Below are positions 28,748 through 40,357 of a stretch of 64,000 nucleotides of DNA, in pieces. Both the position numbers and the translations under genes were made by a program. The notes under the pieces were generated by a model. That model did no database searches. It had not been told where the DNA came from and was given only the letters and a program-made list of their open reading frames with translations. The stretch lies in assembly GCF_002116635.1 (NCBI RefSeq), contig NZ_LQPW01000134.1:1-64000 (forward strand). The letters are read 5' to 3'. The stretch comes from Mycobacterium szulgai (GTDB lineage: Bacteria > Actinomycetota > Actinomycetes > Mycobacteriales > Mycobacteriaceae). Every line of letters starts with the position of its first letter. Positions within the stretch are counted from its first letter, which is position 1.

Positions 28748-30505
28748 ATGGGATTCATGTCACCGGAACTTCCGGACGTTGATCACGGCACCTGGCCGAC
28801 GCTGCCGCGGGCAGCGCGACTACAGGTCGTGACGCGGCACTGGGCTGAACACGGCTTCGGGACACCGTATGCGGTGTATCTGCTCTATCTGCTGAAGATC
28901 GGCCTCTACGTCGTGGTCCCAGCCGCGATCATCTCGCTGACACCCGGGCTGGGGGGACTGAGCCGCATCGCCGACTGGTGGACACAACCGATCGTCTACC
29001 AGAAAGTCATTGTCTTCACGCTGCTGTTCGAGGTGCTGGGCCTTGGCTGCGGGTCCGGGCCGCTGACCGGACGGTTCATGCCGCCGATCGGCGGGGTTCT
29101 ATACTGGTTGCGGCCCAAGACAATTCGGCTACCGGCGTGGCCCGATAAGGTCCCCTTTACTCGCGGCGATTCGCGTACCGTCGTCGATGTCGGCCTCTAT
29201 GCAATCGTGTTGATCAGCGCGGTGTGGGCACTGCTGTCACCCGGGCATGGCGGCTCGGTCACCGGTACCGGTGACGTCGGTCTGATCAACCCCGTCGTGG
29301 TGATCCCGCTCATCGTGTCGCTGGCGCTACTGGGTCTGCGCGACAAAACCATTTTCTTAGCCGCGCGCGGCGAGCACTACTGGCTCAAATTGTTCGTGTT
29401 CTTCTTCCCGTTCATCGATCAGATCGCGGCATTCAAGATCATCATGCTTTGCCTGTGGTGGGGGGCGGCGACTTCGAAGCTCAACCACCATTTCCCTTAC
29501 GTGGTAGCAGTGATGACTAGCAACAACGCGCTGTTGCGGCCCAAGCTGTTCAACCCGATAAAGCACATGCTCTACCGCGACCACATCAACGACCTACGGC
29601 CCACCTGGTTGCCGAAGGTGATGGCCCATGTCGGGGGCACCACGGCGGAATTCATCGTCCCGACGGTTCTGGTGTTCGTCGCCGGCGATCAACCGTGGCG
29701 GTGGTTCCTCATCGGGTTCATGGTGATCTTCCACCTCAACATCATTTCCAATCTCCCGATGGGAGTTCCGTTGGAGTGGAACGTGTTCTTTATCTTCTCG
29801 CTGTTCTACCTATTCGGACACTACGGCGCCATCAAGGCGACCGACCTTCGATCGCCGCTGCTGCTGGCCATCATTATCGTCGCGGTGGCCGTCGTAATCG
29901 CGGGAAACATGTTCCCCGAGAAGATTTCGTTCCTGCCGGCGATGCGCTACTACGCCGGCAATTGGGCGACCAGCCTGTGGTGCTTCCGGGCGGGCGCGGA
30001 GGAAAAGGTCGATGCCGACGTGGTTAAAAGCTCTGCGCTCGTTGTCAATCAGCTGGCCCGGCTCTACGGCCCGGAGACCGCCGAAGTAATGGCGGACAAG
30101 GTGGGCGCGTTCCGCGCGATGCATATCCATGGCCGGGCGCTCAATGGCCTGTTACCGCGAGCGATCAGCAACGAGGCCGACTACAAGGTCCGCGAGGGCG
30201 AGATTGTCGCCGGACCCCTGGTCGGGTGGAACTTCGGTGAAGGTCACCTGCACAACGAGCAGCTGCTTGAGGCGGTACAGCGCCGGTGCAACTTCGAGGA
30301 CGGCGACCTTCGCGTCATCGTCTTGGAGGGCCAACCGATCCATATTCAGAAGCAGTGGTACCGCATCCTTGACGCCAAGACCGGATTGATCGAGGCGGGC
30401 TATGTCACCATCGCGGACATGGCGTCGCGTCAGCCGTGGCCCGAGCCGGGTGACGAGTTCCCGGTCCACCTTACGACGCAACCTGCTCTGCACGGAGAAT
30501 CATGA
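28748..30505 (+). CDS. DUF3556 multi-pass membrane protein (Rv1431-like)
   Basis: 585 residues. A soluble N-terminus (MGFMSPELPDVDHGTWPTLP) is followed by about ten hydrophobic segments between residues 45 and 400 and a C-terminal soluble domain of about 180 residues including VREGEIVAGPLVGWNFGEGH. This matches the actinobacterial DUF3556 family. Role unknown. The stop overlaps the start of the FAD oxidoreductase by four bases, so the two may act together in a membrane-linked redox or lipid-modifying step. Confidence 0.87.
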   Translation: MGFMSPELPDVDHGTWPTLPRAARLQVVTRHWAEHGFGTPYAVYLLYLLKIGLYVVVPAAIISLTPGLGGLSRIADWWTQPIVYQKVIVFTLLFEVLGLGCGSGPLTGRFMPPIGGVLYWLRPKTIRLPAWPDKVPFTRGDSRTVVDVGLYAIVLISAVWALLSPGHGGSVTGTGDVGLINPVVVIPLIVSLALLGLRDKTIFLAARGEHYWLKLFVFFFPFIDQIAAFKIIMLCLWWGAATSKLNHHFPYVVAVMTSNNALLRPKLFNPIKHMLYRDHINDLRPTWLPKVMAHVGGTTAEFIVPTVLVFVAGDQPWRWFLIGFMVIFHLNIISNLPMGVPLEWNVFFIFSLFYLFGHYGAIKATDLRSPLLLAIIIVAVAVVIAGNMFPEKISFLPAMRYYAGNWATSLWCFRAGAEEKVDADVVKSSALVVNQLARLYGPETAEVMADKVGAFRAMHIHGRALNGLLPRAISNEADYKVREGEIVAGPLVGWNFGEGHLHNEQLLEAVQRRCNFEDGDLRVIVLEGQPIHIQKQWYRILDAKTGLIEAGYVTIADMASRQPWPEPGDEFPVHLTTQPALHGES

Positions 30506-31920
30506 CCAAAGCGGTTGTCGTAGGTGCCGGACCCAACGGCCTGGCCGCGGCGATCCACCTGGCACGCAACGGTATTGACGTACAGGTGCTGGAGGCGCGT
30601 GACACCATCGGTGGGGGAGCGCGGTCGGGTGAATTGACGGTGCCCGGGGTTATTCACGACCACTGCTCGGCGTTTCATCCGCTGGGCGTGGGTTCACCGT
30701 TCTGGCAGGAGATCGACCTGCAAAGCTACGGGCTGAGGTGGCAGTGGCCGGAAATCGACTGCGCGCACCCGCTCGATGACGGCACCGCCGGTGTGCTGTT
30801 CCAGTCGATCGAGGCGACCGCGGCGCGAATGGGATCCGATGGCAAACGGTGGCGGCTGGCCGTCGGCGACCTTGCTGAAGGATTCGATGAGCTGGCCGCC
30901 GACCTGCTTCGCCCGGTGATCAACATTCCGCGCCACCCGATCCGGCTGGCCCGGTTCGGTCCCCGTGCGGTGCTGCCGGCCACGTTCCTGGCGCGCTGGT
31001 TTCGTACCGAGCAGGCGCGTGCGCTGTACGGCGGCGCGGCCGCGCACGTCTACACCCGGCTGGACCGCCCGCTGACCGCCTCGCTCGGGTTGATGATCCT
31101 GGCCAGCGGCCACCGTTACGGCTGGCCCGTCGCGCAGGGCGGATCGGGATCGATCGCCCGGGCGCTCGGTGCCGCCCTGGAGGCGCACGGCGTAGACGTC
31201 GCCACCGGCGTCACCGTCAGCTGCCGCCGCGACATTCCCGACGTCGACATCGTCCTGCTCGACCTCAGCCCGGCTCAGGTGCTGGCGATTTACGGCGATT
31301 GCATGCCCAGCCGGATCAGGCGTTCGTATCTGCGCTACCGCGAGGGGTCCTCGGCGTTCAAGGTGGACTTCGCCATCGAGGGTGATATTCCGTGGACCAA
31401 TCCCGACTGCGGGCGCGCCGGCACCGTTCACCTGGGCGGCACGTTCTCCGAGATTGCCGACACCGAACGCCAGCGCGCACAAGGAAATATGGTGCAACGA
31501 CCGTTCGTCCTGCTGGGCCAGCAGTACCTAGCCGACCCGTCGCGCTCGGCGAGCAATATCAACCCGATCTACGCCTACGCGCACGTGCCGTTCGGCTACA
31601 CCGGCGACGCCACCGCCGCTGTGGTGAACCAGATCGAGCGGTTCGCCCCCGGGTTCCGGGACCGTGTCGTCGCATCGGTTAGCAAATCCACCGCCGAGTT
31701 ACAGGCCTATAACCCCAGCTACATCGGCGGCGACATAATCGGCGGTGCCAATGACCGGCTGCAGGTAATCTTCCGGCCGCGCATAGCCCTTGACCCCTAC
31801 GCGATCGGGGTGCCCGGGGTCTACCTCTGTTCCCAGTCGGCACCGCCGGGGGCCGGAATCCATGGCTTGAGCGGCTACTACGCGGCCGAGTCGGCGCTGC
31901 GCTGGTCGCGCAAGCGCTAG
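30502..31920 (+). CDS. FAD-dependent oxidoreductase, phytoene-dehydrogenase-like (Rv1432-like)
   Basis: 472 residues, ATG in an ATGA overlap. The N-terminal dinucleotide fold is textbook: VVVGAGPNGLAAAIHLARNG with the acidic residue in VLEARDTIGGGARSGEL, and the C-terminal FAD contact is GVYLCSQSAPPGAGIHGLSG. Length and layout fit CrtI/amine-oxidase type enzymes that desaturate or oxidise hydrophobic substrates. No carotenoid genes are nearby, so the substrate is more likely a lipid. Coupled to the DUF3556 membrane protein. Confidence 0.9.
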   Translation: MTKAVVVGAGPNGLAAAIHLARNGIDVQVLEARDTIGGGARSGELTVPGVIHDHCSAFHPLGVGSPFWQEIDLQSYGLRWQWPEIDCAHPLDDGTAGVLFQSIEATAARMGSDGKRWRLAVGDLAEGFDELAADLLRPVINIPRHPIRLARFGPRAVLPATFLARWFRTEQARALYGGAAAHVYTRLDRPLTASLGLMILASGHRYGWPVAQGGSGSIARALGAALEAHGVDVATGVTVSCRRDIPDVDIVLLDLSPAQVLAIYGDCMPSRIRRSYLRYREGSSAFKVDFAIEGDIPWTNPDCGRAGTVHLGGTFSEIADTERQRAQGNMVQRPFVLLGQQYLADPSRSASNINPIYAYAHVPFGYTGDATAAVVNQIERFAPGFRDRVVASVSKSTAELQAYNPSYIGGDIIGGANDRLQVIFRPRIALDPYAIGVPGVYLCSQSAPPGAGIHGLSGYYAAESALRWSRKR

Positions 31921-31943
31921 CCGGTCAACCCCGGTGATCCGCC

Positions 31944-32855
31944 TCAGCCCGCCGCACCCGTAGGTCCGGGCGAAATGGGCTGGCCAGGCGCGGGCCCGCC
32001 GGCCGGAGCCGGACTCGTCGGCTCCTTCCCGGCCTTGGACATGTCGATGATTGGCGCGCCGGCGGGCAGCGGTGCACCCGCACCGCCGAGGACCACCAAC
32101 GGAGTACCAGCAGGCAGCACGGGGGCTACGGCAGCTCCCGCCGGCACCGGTACGGCGGCCGGGACGGGGGCGACACCCGGTATGGGGGCGACGGCCGGCA
32201 CCGGCGCGACCGCCGGGATCGGGGCGACGCCGGGGATGGGGGCCACCGCGGGGATAGGCGCCACCGCTGGAATGGGCGCCACCGCTGGGATAGGCGCCAC
32301 CGCTGGTACTGGGGCGACAGCCGGCACCGGCGCGACGGCCGGGACCGGGGCGACGGCCGGAACCGGGGCGACGGCCGGGACGGGGGCAACACCTGGAACT
32401 GGTGCAACTTCCGGTACAACCGCAATCAGCGGGGCACCCGCCGGCACCGCTGCACCGCCCGGCCCGGGCACCACCATCGGAACGCCTGACATGTCGGTGA
32501 GTGGAGCGGCGCCTGGAGCGCACGTGCCGGCGGCCGCCGGCCCACCGCCAGGTGTGGCTCCGCCGCCGGGTGTCGCGCCACCTCCGGCGCCGCCGGTTCC
32601 CGCTCCGCCGCCGCCGCCCGCACCGCCGTAGGCACAGCACATTGCCGGCCCACCTGCCGCACCTGCGCCTCCGCCGCCGGCTGCCGGGGCACCCGCGGCG
32701 GGTGCACCCTCTCCCGACATTCCTTGCATGCACGCGTATCCGCCGCCCGTTATCAGCGGAGTGGCCCCCGCAACAGGGCTCAGCGAGATCGCAGCGCCGC
32801 ACAAGCCGGCGCCGGCAGCAATGACTTTGAAGTTGAATCGATCAAAGATCGTCAT
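31944..32855 (-). CDS. Secreted Pro/Val/Ala hexapeptide-repeat protein (Rv1435c-like)
   Basis: 303 residues from the ATG at 32855, which has AAGGAG nine bases upstream; a TTG at 32864 is unlikely. A signal peptide (MTIFDRFNFK, hydrophobic core, cleavage near VAGA) leads into a Gly/Ala-rich segment with five cysteines, including a CC pair. About 14 consecutive VAPxPx hexapeptides follow, then a short Pro/Ala tail. M. tuberculosis has a shorter Pro/Gly/Val-rich secreted protein in the same place before gap. Such repeats form extended rods and may span or decorate the cell wall. Confidence 0.85.
   Translation of the reverse strand: MTIFDRFNFKVIAAGAGLCGAAISLSPVAGATPLITGGGYACMQGMSGEGAPAAGAPAAGGGGAGAAGGPAMCCAYGGAGGGGGAGTGGAGGGATPGGGATPGGGPAAAGTCAPGAAPLTDMSGVPMVVPGPGGAAVPAGAPLIAVVPEVAPVPGVAPVPAVAPVPAVAPVPAVAPVPAVAPVPAVAPIPAVAPIPAVAPIPAVAPIPGVAPIPAVAPVPAVAPIPGVAPVPAAVPVPAGAAVAPVLPAGTPLVVLGGAGAPLPAGAPIIDMSKAGKEPTSPAPAGGPAPGQPISPGPTGAAG
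32158..32408. repeat. 18-base tandem repeat array within secreted protein gene
   Basis: Roughly 14 imperfect 18-base units encode VAP(V/I)P(A/G) on the minus strand. Neighbouring units are near-identical in blocks (for example units around 32230-32300 all of the APIPAV type), which suggests recent expansion by slippage. Copy number probably varies between strains. Confidence 0.8.
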
Positions 32856-34382
<1,527 letters not shown>

Positions 34383-34384
34383 CC

Positions 34385-35635
34385 GTGACCATCCCAACTC
34401 TCAAAGACCTTGTCGCCGAAGGTGTTGCGGGTCGCAGCGTGCTGGTGCGCTCCGATCTCAATGTCCCGCTAGACGAGGACGGCGCGATCACCGACCCCGG
34501 CCGGATCACCGCATCGGTGCCGACGCTGAAAGCGCTGCTGGACGCCGGCGCCCGGGTGGTTATCGCCGCTCACCTGGGACGTCCCAAGGACGGGCCCGAC
34601 CCGAAGCTGTCGTTGGCGCCGGTCGCCGCGGCGCTCGGCGAGCAACTGGGCCGGCACGTGCAGTTGGCAGGTGATGTCGTGGGCACTGACGCGCTTGCCC
34701 GCGCCGAAGGCCTGACTGACGGCGACGTCCTACTGCTGGAGAACATCCGCTTCGACAAGCGCGAAACCAGCAAAGACGACGGCCAGCGCCTTGCGCTGGC
34801 TGAACAGCTGGCCGAATTGGTCAGCCCGGGAGGCGCTTTCGTATCCGACGGCTTCGGCGTGGTGCACCGCAAGCAAGCCTCGGTCTACGACATCGCGACG
34901 CTGCTGCCGCACTACGCCGGAAAATTGGTTGCCGACGAAATCAAGGTGCTCGAGCAGTTGACCAGTTCCACCGAGCGGCCTTATGCGGTGGTGCTCGGCG
35001 GGTCGAAGGTGTCGGACAAGCTCGGCGTTATCGAGTCGCTGGCCACCAAAGCCGACAGCATCGTGATCGGCGGCGGCATGTGCTTCACTTTCCTGGCGGC
35101 ACAAGGGTTTTCGGTGGGCAAGTCGCTGCTGGAGACCGAGATGATCGACACCTGCCGCAGGTTACTGGACACTTACCACGACGTGCTGCGGCTACCGGTC
35201 GACATCGTGGTGACCGAGAAGTTCGACGCCGAATCGCCACCCCAGACCGTGGAAGCAGGCGCCATCCCGGACGACTTGATGGGCCTGGACATCGGGCCGG
35301 GCTCGGTCAAGCGGTTCGCCAAGCTGTTGTCCAACGCCCAGACCGTCTTCTGGAACGGGCCGATGGGCGTGTTCGAATTCCCGGCTTATGCCGCGGGTAC
35401 CAGGGGTGTGGCCGAGGCGATCGTCACCGCGACCGGCAAGGGAGCTTTCAGCGTGGTCGGCGGCGGCGACTCGGCGGCCGCGGTGCGGGCCCTCGGCATC
35501 TCGGAGGGTTCGTTCTCGCACATCTCGACTGGCGGCGGCGCATCGCTGGAATACCTTGAGGGCAAAGCGCTTCCGGGCATTCAGGTGCTTGGCCGCGAGC
35601 AGCCCGACCAAAAAATGGGGGAGGAGAATTCGTGA
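34385..35635 (+). CDS. pgk: Phosphoglycerate kinase
   Basis: 416 residues from the GTG two bases after the gap stop; the frame upstream is only gap shadow. Signature [17 protein letters not shown], nucleotide-site [18 protein letters not shown] and the C-terminal [13 protein letters not shown] are intact. It transfers phosphate from 1,3-bisphosphoglycerate to ADP. The short spacing to gap and the four-base overlap with tpiA indicate one coupled transcript. Confidence 0.97.
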   Translation: MTIPTLKDLVAEGVAGRSVLVRSDLNVPLDEDGAITDPGRITASVPTLKALLDAGARVVIAAHLGRPKDGPDPKLSLAPVAAALGEQLGRHVQLAGDVVGTDALARAEGLTDGDVLLLENIRFDKRETSKDDGQRLALAEQLAELVSPGGAFVSDGFGVVHRKQASVYDIATLLPHYAGKLVADEIKVLEQLTSSTERPYAVVLGGSKVSDKLGVIESLATKADSIVIGGGMCFTFLAAQGFSVGKSLLETEMIDTCRRLLDTYHDVLRLPVDIVVTEKFDAESPPQTVEAGAIPDDLMGLDIGPGSVKRFAKLLSNAQTVFWNGPMGVFEFPAYAAGTRGVAEAIVTATGKGAFSVVGGGDSAAAVRALGISEGSFSHISTGGGASLEYLEGKALPGIQVLGREQPDQKMGEENS

Positions 35636-36417
35636 GCCGCAAGCCACTGATCGCCGGCAACTGGAAGATGAACCTCAACCATTTCGAGGCGATCGCGCTG
35701 GTGCAAAAAATCGCGTTCTCGTTGCCGGACAAGTACTACGACAAGGTCGATGTGACGGTGATCCCGCCGTTCACCGACCTGCGCAGCGTGCAGACCCTGG
35801 TCGACGGCGACAAGCTGCGGCTGACCTATGGTGCCCAGGATCTTTCCCAACACGACTCCGGCGCCTATACCGGTGAAATCAGCGGTGCGTTCCTGGCCAA
35901 ACTGGGCTGCAGCTTCGTGGTCGTGGGGCACTCCGAGCGGCGCACGTATCACAACGAGGACGACACACTGGTGTCCGCCAAGGCCAAGGCCGCGCTCAAG
36001 CACGAGCTGACGCCGATCGTCTGCATCGGGGAGCACCTCGAGGTGCGCGAGGCCGGAAACCACGTGTCCCACAACGTCGAACAGCTACGTGGCTCGCTGG
36101 CCGGATTGTCGGCCGAGCAGATCTCCCAGGTCGTCATCGCCTACGAGCCGGTCTGGGCGATCGGCACCGGGCGCGTCGCCAGCGCAGCGGACGCCCAAGA
36201 AGTGTGCGCGGCCATCCGGCAGGAGTTGGCATCGCTGGCCTCATCGGAGATTGCTGAATCGGTGCGGGTGCTTTACGGCGGCTCGGTGAACGCGAAGAAC
36301 GTCGGCGAGCTTGTCGGCCAAAACGACATCGATGGCGGCCTGGTCGGAGGCGCATCCCTGGACGGGGAGCAATTCGCCACGCTGGCGGCCATCGCCGCCG
36401 GTGGGCCGCTGCCCTAG
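35632..36417 (+). CDS. tpiA: Triosephosphate isomerase
   Basis: 261 residues, GTG start overlapping the pgk stop. Lys12 in AGNWKMN, the electrophilic His in VVGHSERR, the catalytic Glu in [11 protein letters not shown] and the phosphate-binding [10 protein letters not shown] loop are all present. It interconverts dihydroxyacetone phosphate and glyceraldehyde 3-phosphate. Last gene of the glycolytic operon, convergent with the PPE gene 25 bases away. Confidence 0.98.
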   Translation: MSRKPLIAGNWKMNLNHFEAIALVQKIAFSLPDKYYDKVDVTVIPPFTDLRSVQTLVDGDKLRLTYGAQDLSQHDSGAYTGEISGAFLAKLGCSFVVVGHSERRTYHNEDDTLVSAKAKAALKHELTPIVCIGEHLEVREAGNHVSHNVEQLRGSLAGLSAEQISQVVIAYEPVWAIGTGRVASAADAQEVCAAIRQELASLASSEIAESVRVLYGGSVNAKNVGELVGQNDIDGGLVGGASLDGEQFATLAAIAAGGPLP

Positions 36418-36442
36418 GCGCCCCGCCGCTGCCGGCCGGCGG

Positions 36443-37657
36443 TCACCCGCCCGCGAGTGGGCGTGACATCACCCTGGGCGTAACACCGTACCGGGGCACG
36501 ACGCCACCGCGTCCGGTCCCCGTTTGAGCCAGCCCCGGCATCCCCGGCACCCCTGGCGCGGCAACGTCGCCGGCCGGCAGCGTCGTCATCGGGGTGCCCT
36601 GTAATGCCCTTACCGGGTTGACCCCGGGCGCGGTCCACGAAGGCGGCACCGACATTTGCCCGACGTAACCGGAGCCACGCAATGTCGCGGATACCTCGCC
36701 AAGTCCGCTGCCCAGCCCGCCCCGGGACACCGCATCGGCGATGGTCTTGACCGAATTCGTCAGTGGTCCGAGCTCGCTGGGCAGGGCGTCGGCCGCCGGA
36801 GCTGCGGCGGCGCCCAGGATGCCCAAATTCTTCTCCGCCCCAATGAGCCCGGTACCCATCGAATTGATGTTGTTGATCGAGCTGATCGTTGCGTAGAAAG
36901 CCATGATGCCGTCGAGGAAGGTGAAATCGTCGCTGACGATAGAGGGCATCGGCAACGCGTTGATGAATTCGCCTGCCCCGACGAGAAATGGCGTCAGCTC
37001 GGGTGCGATCGGTATGAGTAACGTCCCGATCTCTATGAGCAGGTCCCCGATCCAGTTGCCGTCGTCGGCGACGGCGCCCGCAGTGGCTTGGGCAACTGCC
37101 GTGGCCTGCGCCGGCAGGCCGGCTGGGTTGGTCGTCTGCTGTGGGGAGGTGAATGGCGTCAATGTCATTGCGGCCAAGGAGGTTCCGGCGTAGTCGTGCA
37201 TCGCGATGGCATCCGTGGCCCACATCTGCGCATAAGCGAACTCCGTGGCGGCGATCGCCGTCGCGTGTTGACCGAAGAAGTTCGTTGCGATCAGCCACAT
37301 CAGCTGCGCGCGGTTGGCCGCGACAGCCTCCGGTGGCACGGTCATCTCGAAAGCCTGCTCGTATGCCAGCGCGGCCGTCGTAGCCTGCACGGCAGTCTGC
37401 TGGGCGTGCGCGGAGGTGGCATCGAGCCACTCGATATAGGGGACCGCTGCGGCGATCATCGCCATCGCCGACGGACCCTGCCACTGGAAACTGGTGAGCT
37501 CCGATATCACCGATCTGTAGCCCTGCGCGGTGGCCTGCAATTCGGTGGAAACCCGCGCCCAGCTCTTGGCGGCGGCCCGCAGTGAGACCGACCCCGGGCC
37601 GGTGTAGATCAACTGGGAGTTGATTTCCGGCGGTAACATCGCAAAATCGGTGAACAT
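36443..37657 (-). CDS. PPE family protein, SVP subgroup
   Basis: 404 residues from the ATG at 37657 (AAGGAGG nine bases upstream); the frame is open to 37732 but without support. The N-terminal 180 residues are a PPE domain: FAMLPPEINSQLIYTGPGS, WxG turn in FQWQGPSA, and helices typical of PE-PPE heterodimers. The C-terminal part carries GQMSVPPSWTAPG, the SVP-subgroup motif (GxxSVPxxW). It is a probable ESX (type VII) substrate found at the cell surface. No PE partner is adjacent. Not at this place in M. tuberculosis as far as I recall. Confidence 0.93.
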   Translation of the reverse strand: MFTDFAMLPPEINSQLIYTGPGSVSLRAAAKSWARVSTELQATAQGYRSVISELTSFQWQGPSAMAMIAAAVPYIEWLDATSAHAQQTAVQATTAALAYEQAFEMTVPPEAVAANRAQLMWLIATNFFGQHATAIAATEFAYAQMWATDAIAMHDYAGTSLAAMTLTPFTSPQQTTNPAGLPAQATAVAQATAGAVADDGNWIGDLLIEIGTLLIPIAPELTPFLVGAGEFINALPMPSIVSDDFTFLDGIMAFYATISSINNINSMGTGLIGAEKNLGILGAAAAPAADALPSELGPLTNSVKTIADAVSRGGLGSGLGEVSATLRGSGYVGQMSVPPSWTAPGVNPVRALQGTPMTTLPAGDVAAPGVPGMPGLAQTGTGRGGVVPRYGVTPRVMSRPLAGG

Positions 37658-38162
37658 TGCTCGATGCCTCCTTGGTCGGGTGCGGTGTATGCGGCCCAGC
37701 TGGGCGCGGCCGAACGCCACGCCGGAACTCATGTAGGCCCGGTGCGGGCGTGTGACTTGTGTTGAACTCAGGGGTCCAGGCGACTCGGGCTCTTTGTCGT
37801 TAGCGACACCCTTTCCGAGGACCGGCTATTACTTTTGCCGGACCATAAATCCCACGGAGTATCGCCACGATCAACAATATCTTTGGTGAATGATTTTAAT
37901 TTCGTGGGGCAATTTGATGAATGACCGTCGCTATGTACAAAGCTTGGACAGCCGGGCCCGCGCGGCACCCCAGCTGCAGTGCGGCGATGTACAAAATTTT
38001 TACAAGCCATCGGCTGCTCGGGAAGGCCGCCCACTATTCGAAAAGCGGATTGCATAATTCCCGTTTCACAAAGCGCATTCCACTTGGCTATCGGATGGCT
38101 GAACGGGCGCATTCTCGTCGCGGTCAGCAGGACCGCTGCCCGGGCTTGGTAGGCTGCCGGTC
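37658..38162. other. Divergent intergenic region PPE / secG
   Basis: About 505 bases. AT-rich from 37800 to 38060. The nine-base word ATGTACAAA occurs at 37933-37941 and 37987-37995, 54 bases apart on the same strand. No gene supported. Confidence 0.4.
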
Positions 38163-38396
38163 ATGGAATTGGCTCTGCAGATCACCTTGGTGGTCACCAG
38201 CGTGCTGGTGGTGTTGCTGGTGCTGCTGCACCGCGCCAAGGGTGGCGGTCTGTCGACGCTGTTCGGCGGCGGCGTGCAGTCAAGCCTGTCTGGTTCCACC
38301 GTGGTGGAGAAGAACCTGGACCGGTTGACGCTGTTCATCACCGGCATCTGGCTGGTCAGCATCATCGGTATGGCTCTGCTGATCAAATACCGCTGA
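38163..38396 (+). CDS. secG: SecG, preprotein translocase subunit
   Basis: 77 residues with two transmembrane segments (about 3-23 and 55-75) joined by a Gly-rich loop GGGLSTLFGGGVQSSLSGST. This is the standard SecG layout. SecG assists SecYEA translocation. It follows the glycolytic operon region as in M. tuberculosis and is separated from it by the PPE gene. Confidence 0.95.
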   Translation: MELALQITLVVTSVLVVLLVLLHRAKGGGLSTLFGGGVQSSLSGSTVVEKNLDRLTLFITGIWLVSIIGMALLIKYR

Positions 38397-38437
38397 CGCT
38401 GACGGCCGGTTGATCGCGATCTGACGGGGGTTGGGGT

Positions 38438-40192
38438 CTACCCCGGCGCTCCGGGCGTGCCGAACAACTGTCCGCCGTTGCCGCCGACGCCGCCGGGAGC
38501 ACCGGAGCCGCCCGTGCCGCCGTTGCCGCCGTTACCGATCTGTCGAGCGTTGCCGCCGTTGCCGCCGTTGCCGCCGGCACCGACGTTGATCGCGCCCTGG
38601 CCGCCGCCGCCCCCATTGCCGCCATTGCCGTACAGCAACCCGCCTGTGCCTCCGTTGCCGCCGCTCCCGCCGGTTGCGCTTTGACTGCTGTTGACAGCCT
38701 CGCCCGCGGCGCCGCCTACGCCACCGGTGCCGCCGGCGCCGATCAGCTGGGCGTCACCGCCGGCCCCGCCGACTCCACCGCTCCCGCCAACACCGTTATT
38801 GCCCGGAGCAGCGCCGCCGGTCCCTCCGATCCCGCCGGCGCCGCCATTGCCGTACAGCATCCCGGCGACACCACCGGTCCCGCCGGCTCCGCCGGCTCCG
38901 CCGGTGCCCGTATTGCCCGCGGCCTTGCCGCCGGCATTGCCCGCTCCACCGGTCCCACCGTTGCCGGACAGGATCCCGCCGGCGCCGCCAGATCCACCGG
39001 TCCCGCCGGCACCGCCGATGCCCGAGCCGCTGGTGGCGGCGCCACCTTGTCCGCTCGTTCCGCCCGTCCCCCCGTCGCCGAACAGTCCGGCATTGCCGCC
39101 GTTACCACCAACGCCACCGGTGCCGCCGCTGCCGAGGAAGGTACCGCCGGCCCCACCGGCGCCGCCGGAACCGCCGGCGCCGCCGTGGCCGTATAGCATC
39201 CCGCCCGTCCCGCCGGCGCCGCCGTGGCCCCCGGTACCGCCAAAGCCGGAGAGGGCACCGGTGTTGCCGTTCCCGGCCGCGCCGCCGGCCCCGCCGGCAC
39301 CGCCGTCACCGAACAACCCGGCGGCGCCACCGTTGCCGCCCGTGCCGCCGGTGCCTCCGATCAGGATGCCGTTGTCGCCGCCGGCGCCACCTTGTCCACC
39401 GATTCCGGCGATGCCCTGCAGCAGTCCGGCGGTACCGCCATTGCCACCGTTGCCGCCGACCCCGGCGCTGGCAGTGGACAAGTCCAGCCGACCGACGCCG
39501 CCGGCGCCGCCGCTACCGCCGTTGCCGAGTAGTCCGGCGGCGCCGCCGTTACCGCCGTTGCCGCCGTTGATTGAGGCGGTTGGGGAGGTCAACCCGTTGC
39601 CGCCGTTGCCGCCGGCGCCGCCGTTGCCGTACAGCACTCCGCCGTGGCCGCCGCTGCCGCCGGCCGCACTGGCGCCGCCGGTCCCGCCGGCCCCGCCGGC
39701 TCCGATCAGGCCGGCGTCGCCGCCCCGGCCGCCGGCCACCTTCGCCGTGGTGCTGTCCCAGCCGTGACCACCATTGCCGTAGAGCAATCCGCCCGCCCCT
39801 CCGTTGGGGTTCGAGGCGGTGCCTGCCGCGCCGTCGCCGATCAGCGGCCGCCCGAACAGCGTCTGGGCGGGTGCATTGACCGCGTTGAGCAGGTCCTGCA
39901 TGGGTGAGGCGGCGGCCGCCTCAGCGCTTGCATACGCTCCTCCGGCGCTACTCAGTGCCTGTGTGAACTGTTTATGAAATGTCGAAACTTGAGTGCTCAG
40001 CACTTGATATGCCTGCGCGTGCCCGGAGAACAGCGACGCCACCGCTGACGACACCTCATCCGCTCCGGCCCTCAGCACACTGGTAGTCGGAAGCGCTGCT
40101 GCCAGATTTGCCGCGCTTAAAGCCGAGCCCAGGCGTTCTAAGTCCGTGGCCGACGCTGTAAACATCTCCGGTGCAGCCAAAACGTACGACAT
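38438..40192 (-). CDS. PE_PGRS family protein
   Basis: 584 residues. PE domain at residues 1-95 ([20 protein letters not shown], then a YxxxD/E-type region in the second helix around [20 protein letters not shown]), a linker with the conserved [14 protein letters not shown], and a long tail of GGxGGx repeats such as [21 protein letters not shown] proteins are ESX-5 substrates displayed on the surface, limited mainly to slow growers. The antisense strand shows long Pro-rich frames that are mere complements of the repeats. Uninterrupted frame, so apparently functional. Confidence 0.95.
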   Translation of the reverse strand: MSYVLAAPEMFTASATDLERLGSALSAANLAAALPTTSVLRAGADEVSSAVASLFSGHAQAYQVLSTQVSTFHKQFTQALSSAGGAYASAEAAAASPMQDLLNAVNAPAQTLFGRPLIGDGAAGTASNPNGGAGGLLYGNGGHGWDSTTAKVAGGRGGDAGLIGAGGAGGTGGASAAGGSGGHGGVLYGNGGAGGNGGNGLTSPTASINGGNGGNGGAAGLLGNGGSGGAGGVGRLDLSTASAGVGGNGGNGGTAGLLQGIAGIGGQGGAGGDNGILIGGTGGTGGNGGAAGLFGDGGAGGAGGAAGNGNTGALSGFGGTGGHGGAGGTGGMLYGHGGAGGSGGAGGAGGTFLGSGGTGGVGGNGGNAGLFGDGGTGGTSGQGGAATSGSGIGGAGGTGGSGGAGGILSGNGGTGGAGNAGGKAAGNTGTGGAGGAGGTGGVAGMLYGNGGAGGIGGTGGAAPGNNGVGGSGGVGGAGGDAQLIGAGGTGGVGGAAGEAVNSSQSATGGSGGNGGTGGLLYGNGGNGGGGGQGAINVGAGGNGGNGGNARQIGNGGNGGTGGSGAPGGVGGNGGQLFGTPGAPG

Positions 40193-40357
40193 CGCCGTCC
40201 CTTCCCAAGCCCGAACATGGATCTCGACAGGTGGCTACACGGTAGCCAGTTCGCGATGAGGTTTTGGCGTTTCCCGGAACAACCGACCGCCCTCGTGCGT
40301 CGGTCGCTGACCTACCAGAAGGAGCGAAGTATCCGATCGGCACCGATACTGGGTCAC

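Noticed and set aside
31975-32631. Plus-strand frame with GTGATAGTGA-type repeats (ice-nucleation-like)
   Set aside because: Complement of the VAPxPx repeat of the secreted protein; no ribosome-binding site and the minus-strand gene has signal peptide and Shine-Dalgarno.
36414-37484. Minus-strand Arg-rich frame (356 codons) overlapping the PPE gene
   Set aside because: Same strand but a different frame of the PPE gene; Arg/Gly-rich composition shows frame shadow.
38691-39767. Plus-strand Pro-rich frame (358 codons) resembling a PPPP-type wall protein
   Set aside because: It is the complement of GGxGG repeats of the PE_PGRS gene; GCC/CCG codons produce PPxPP automatically.
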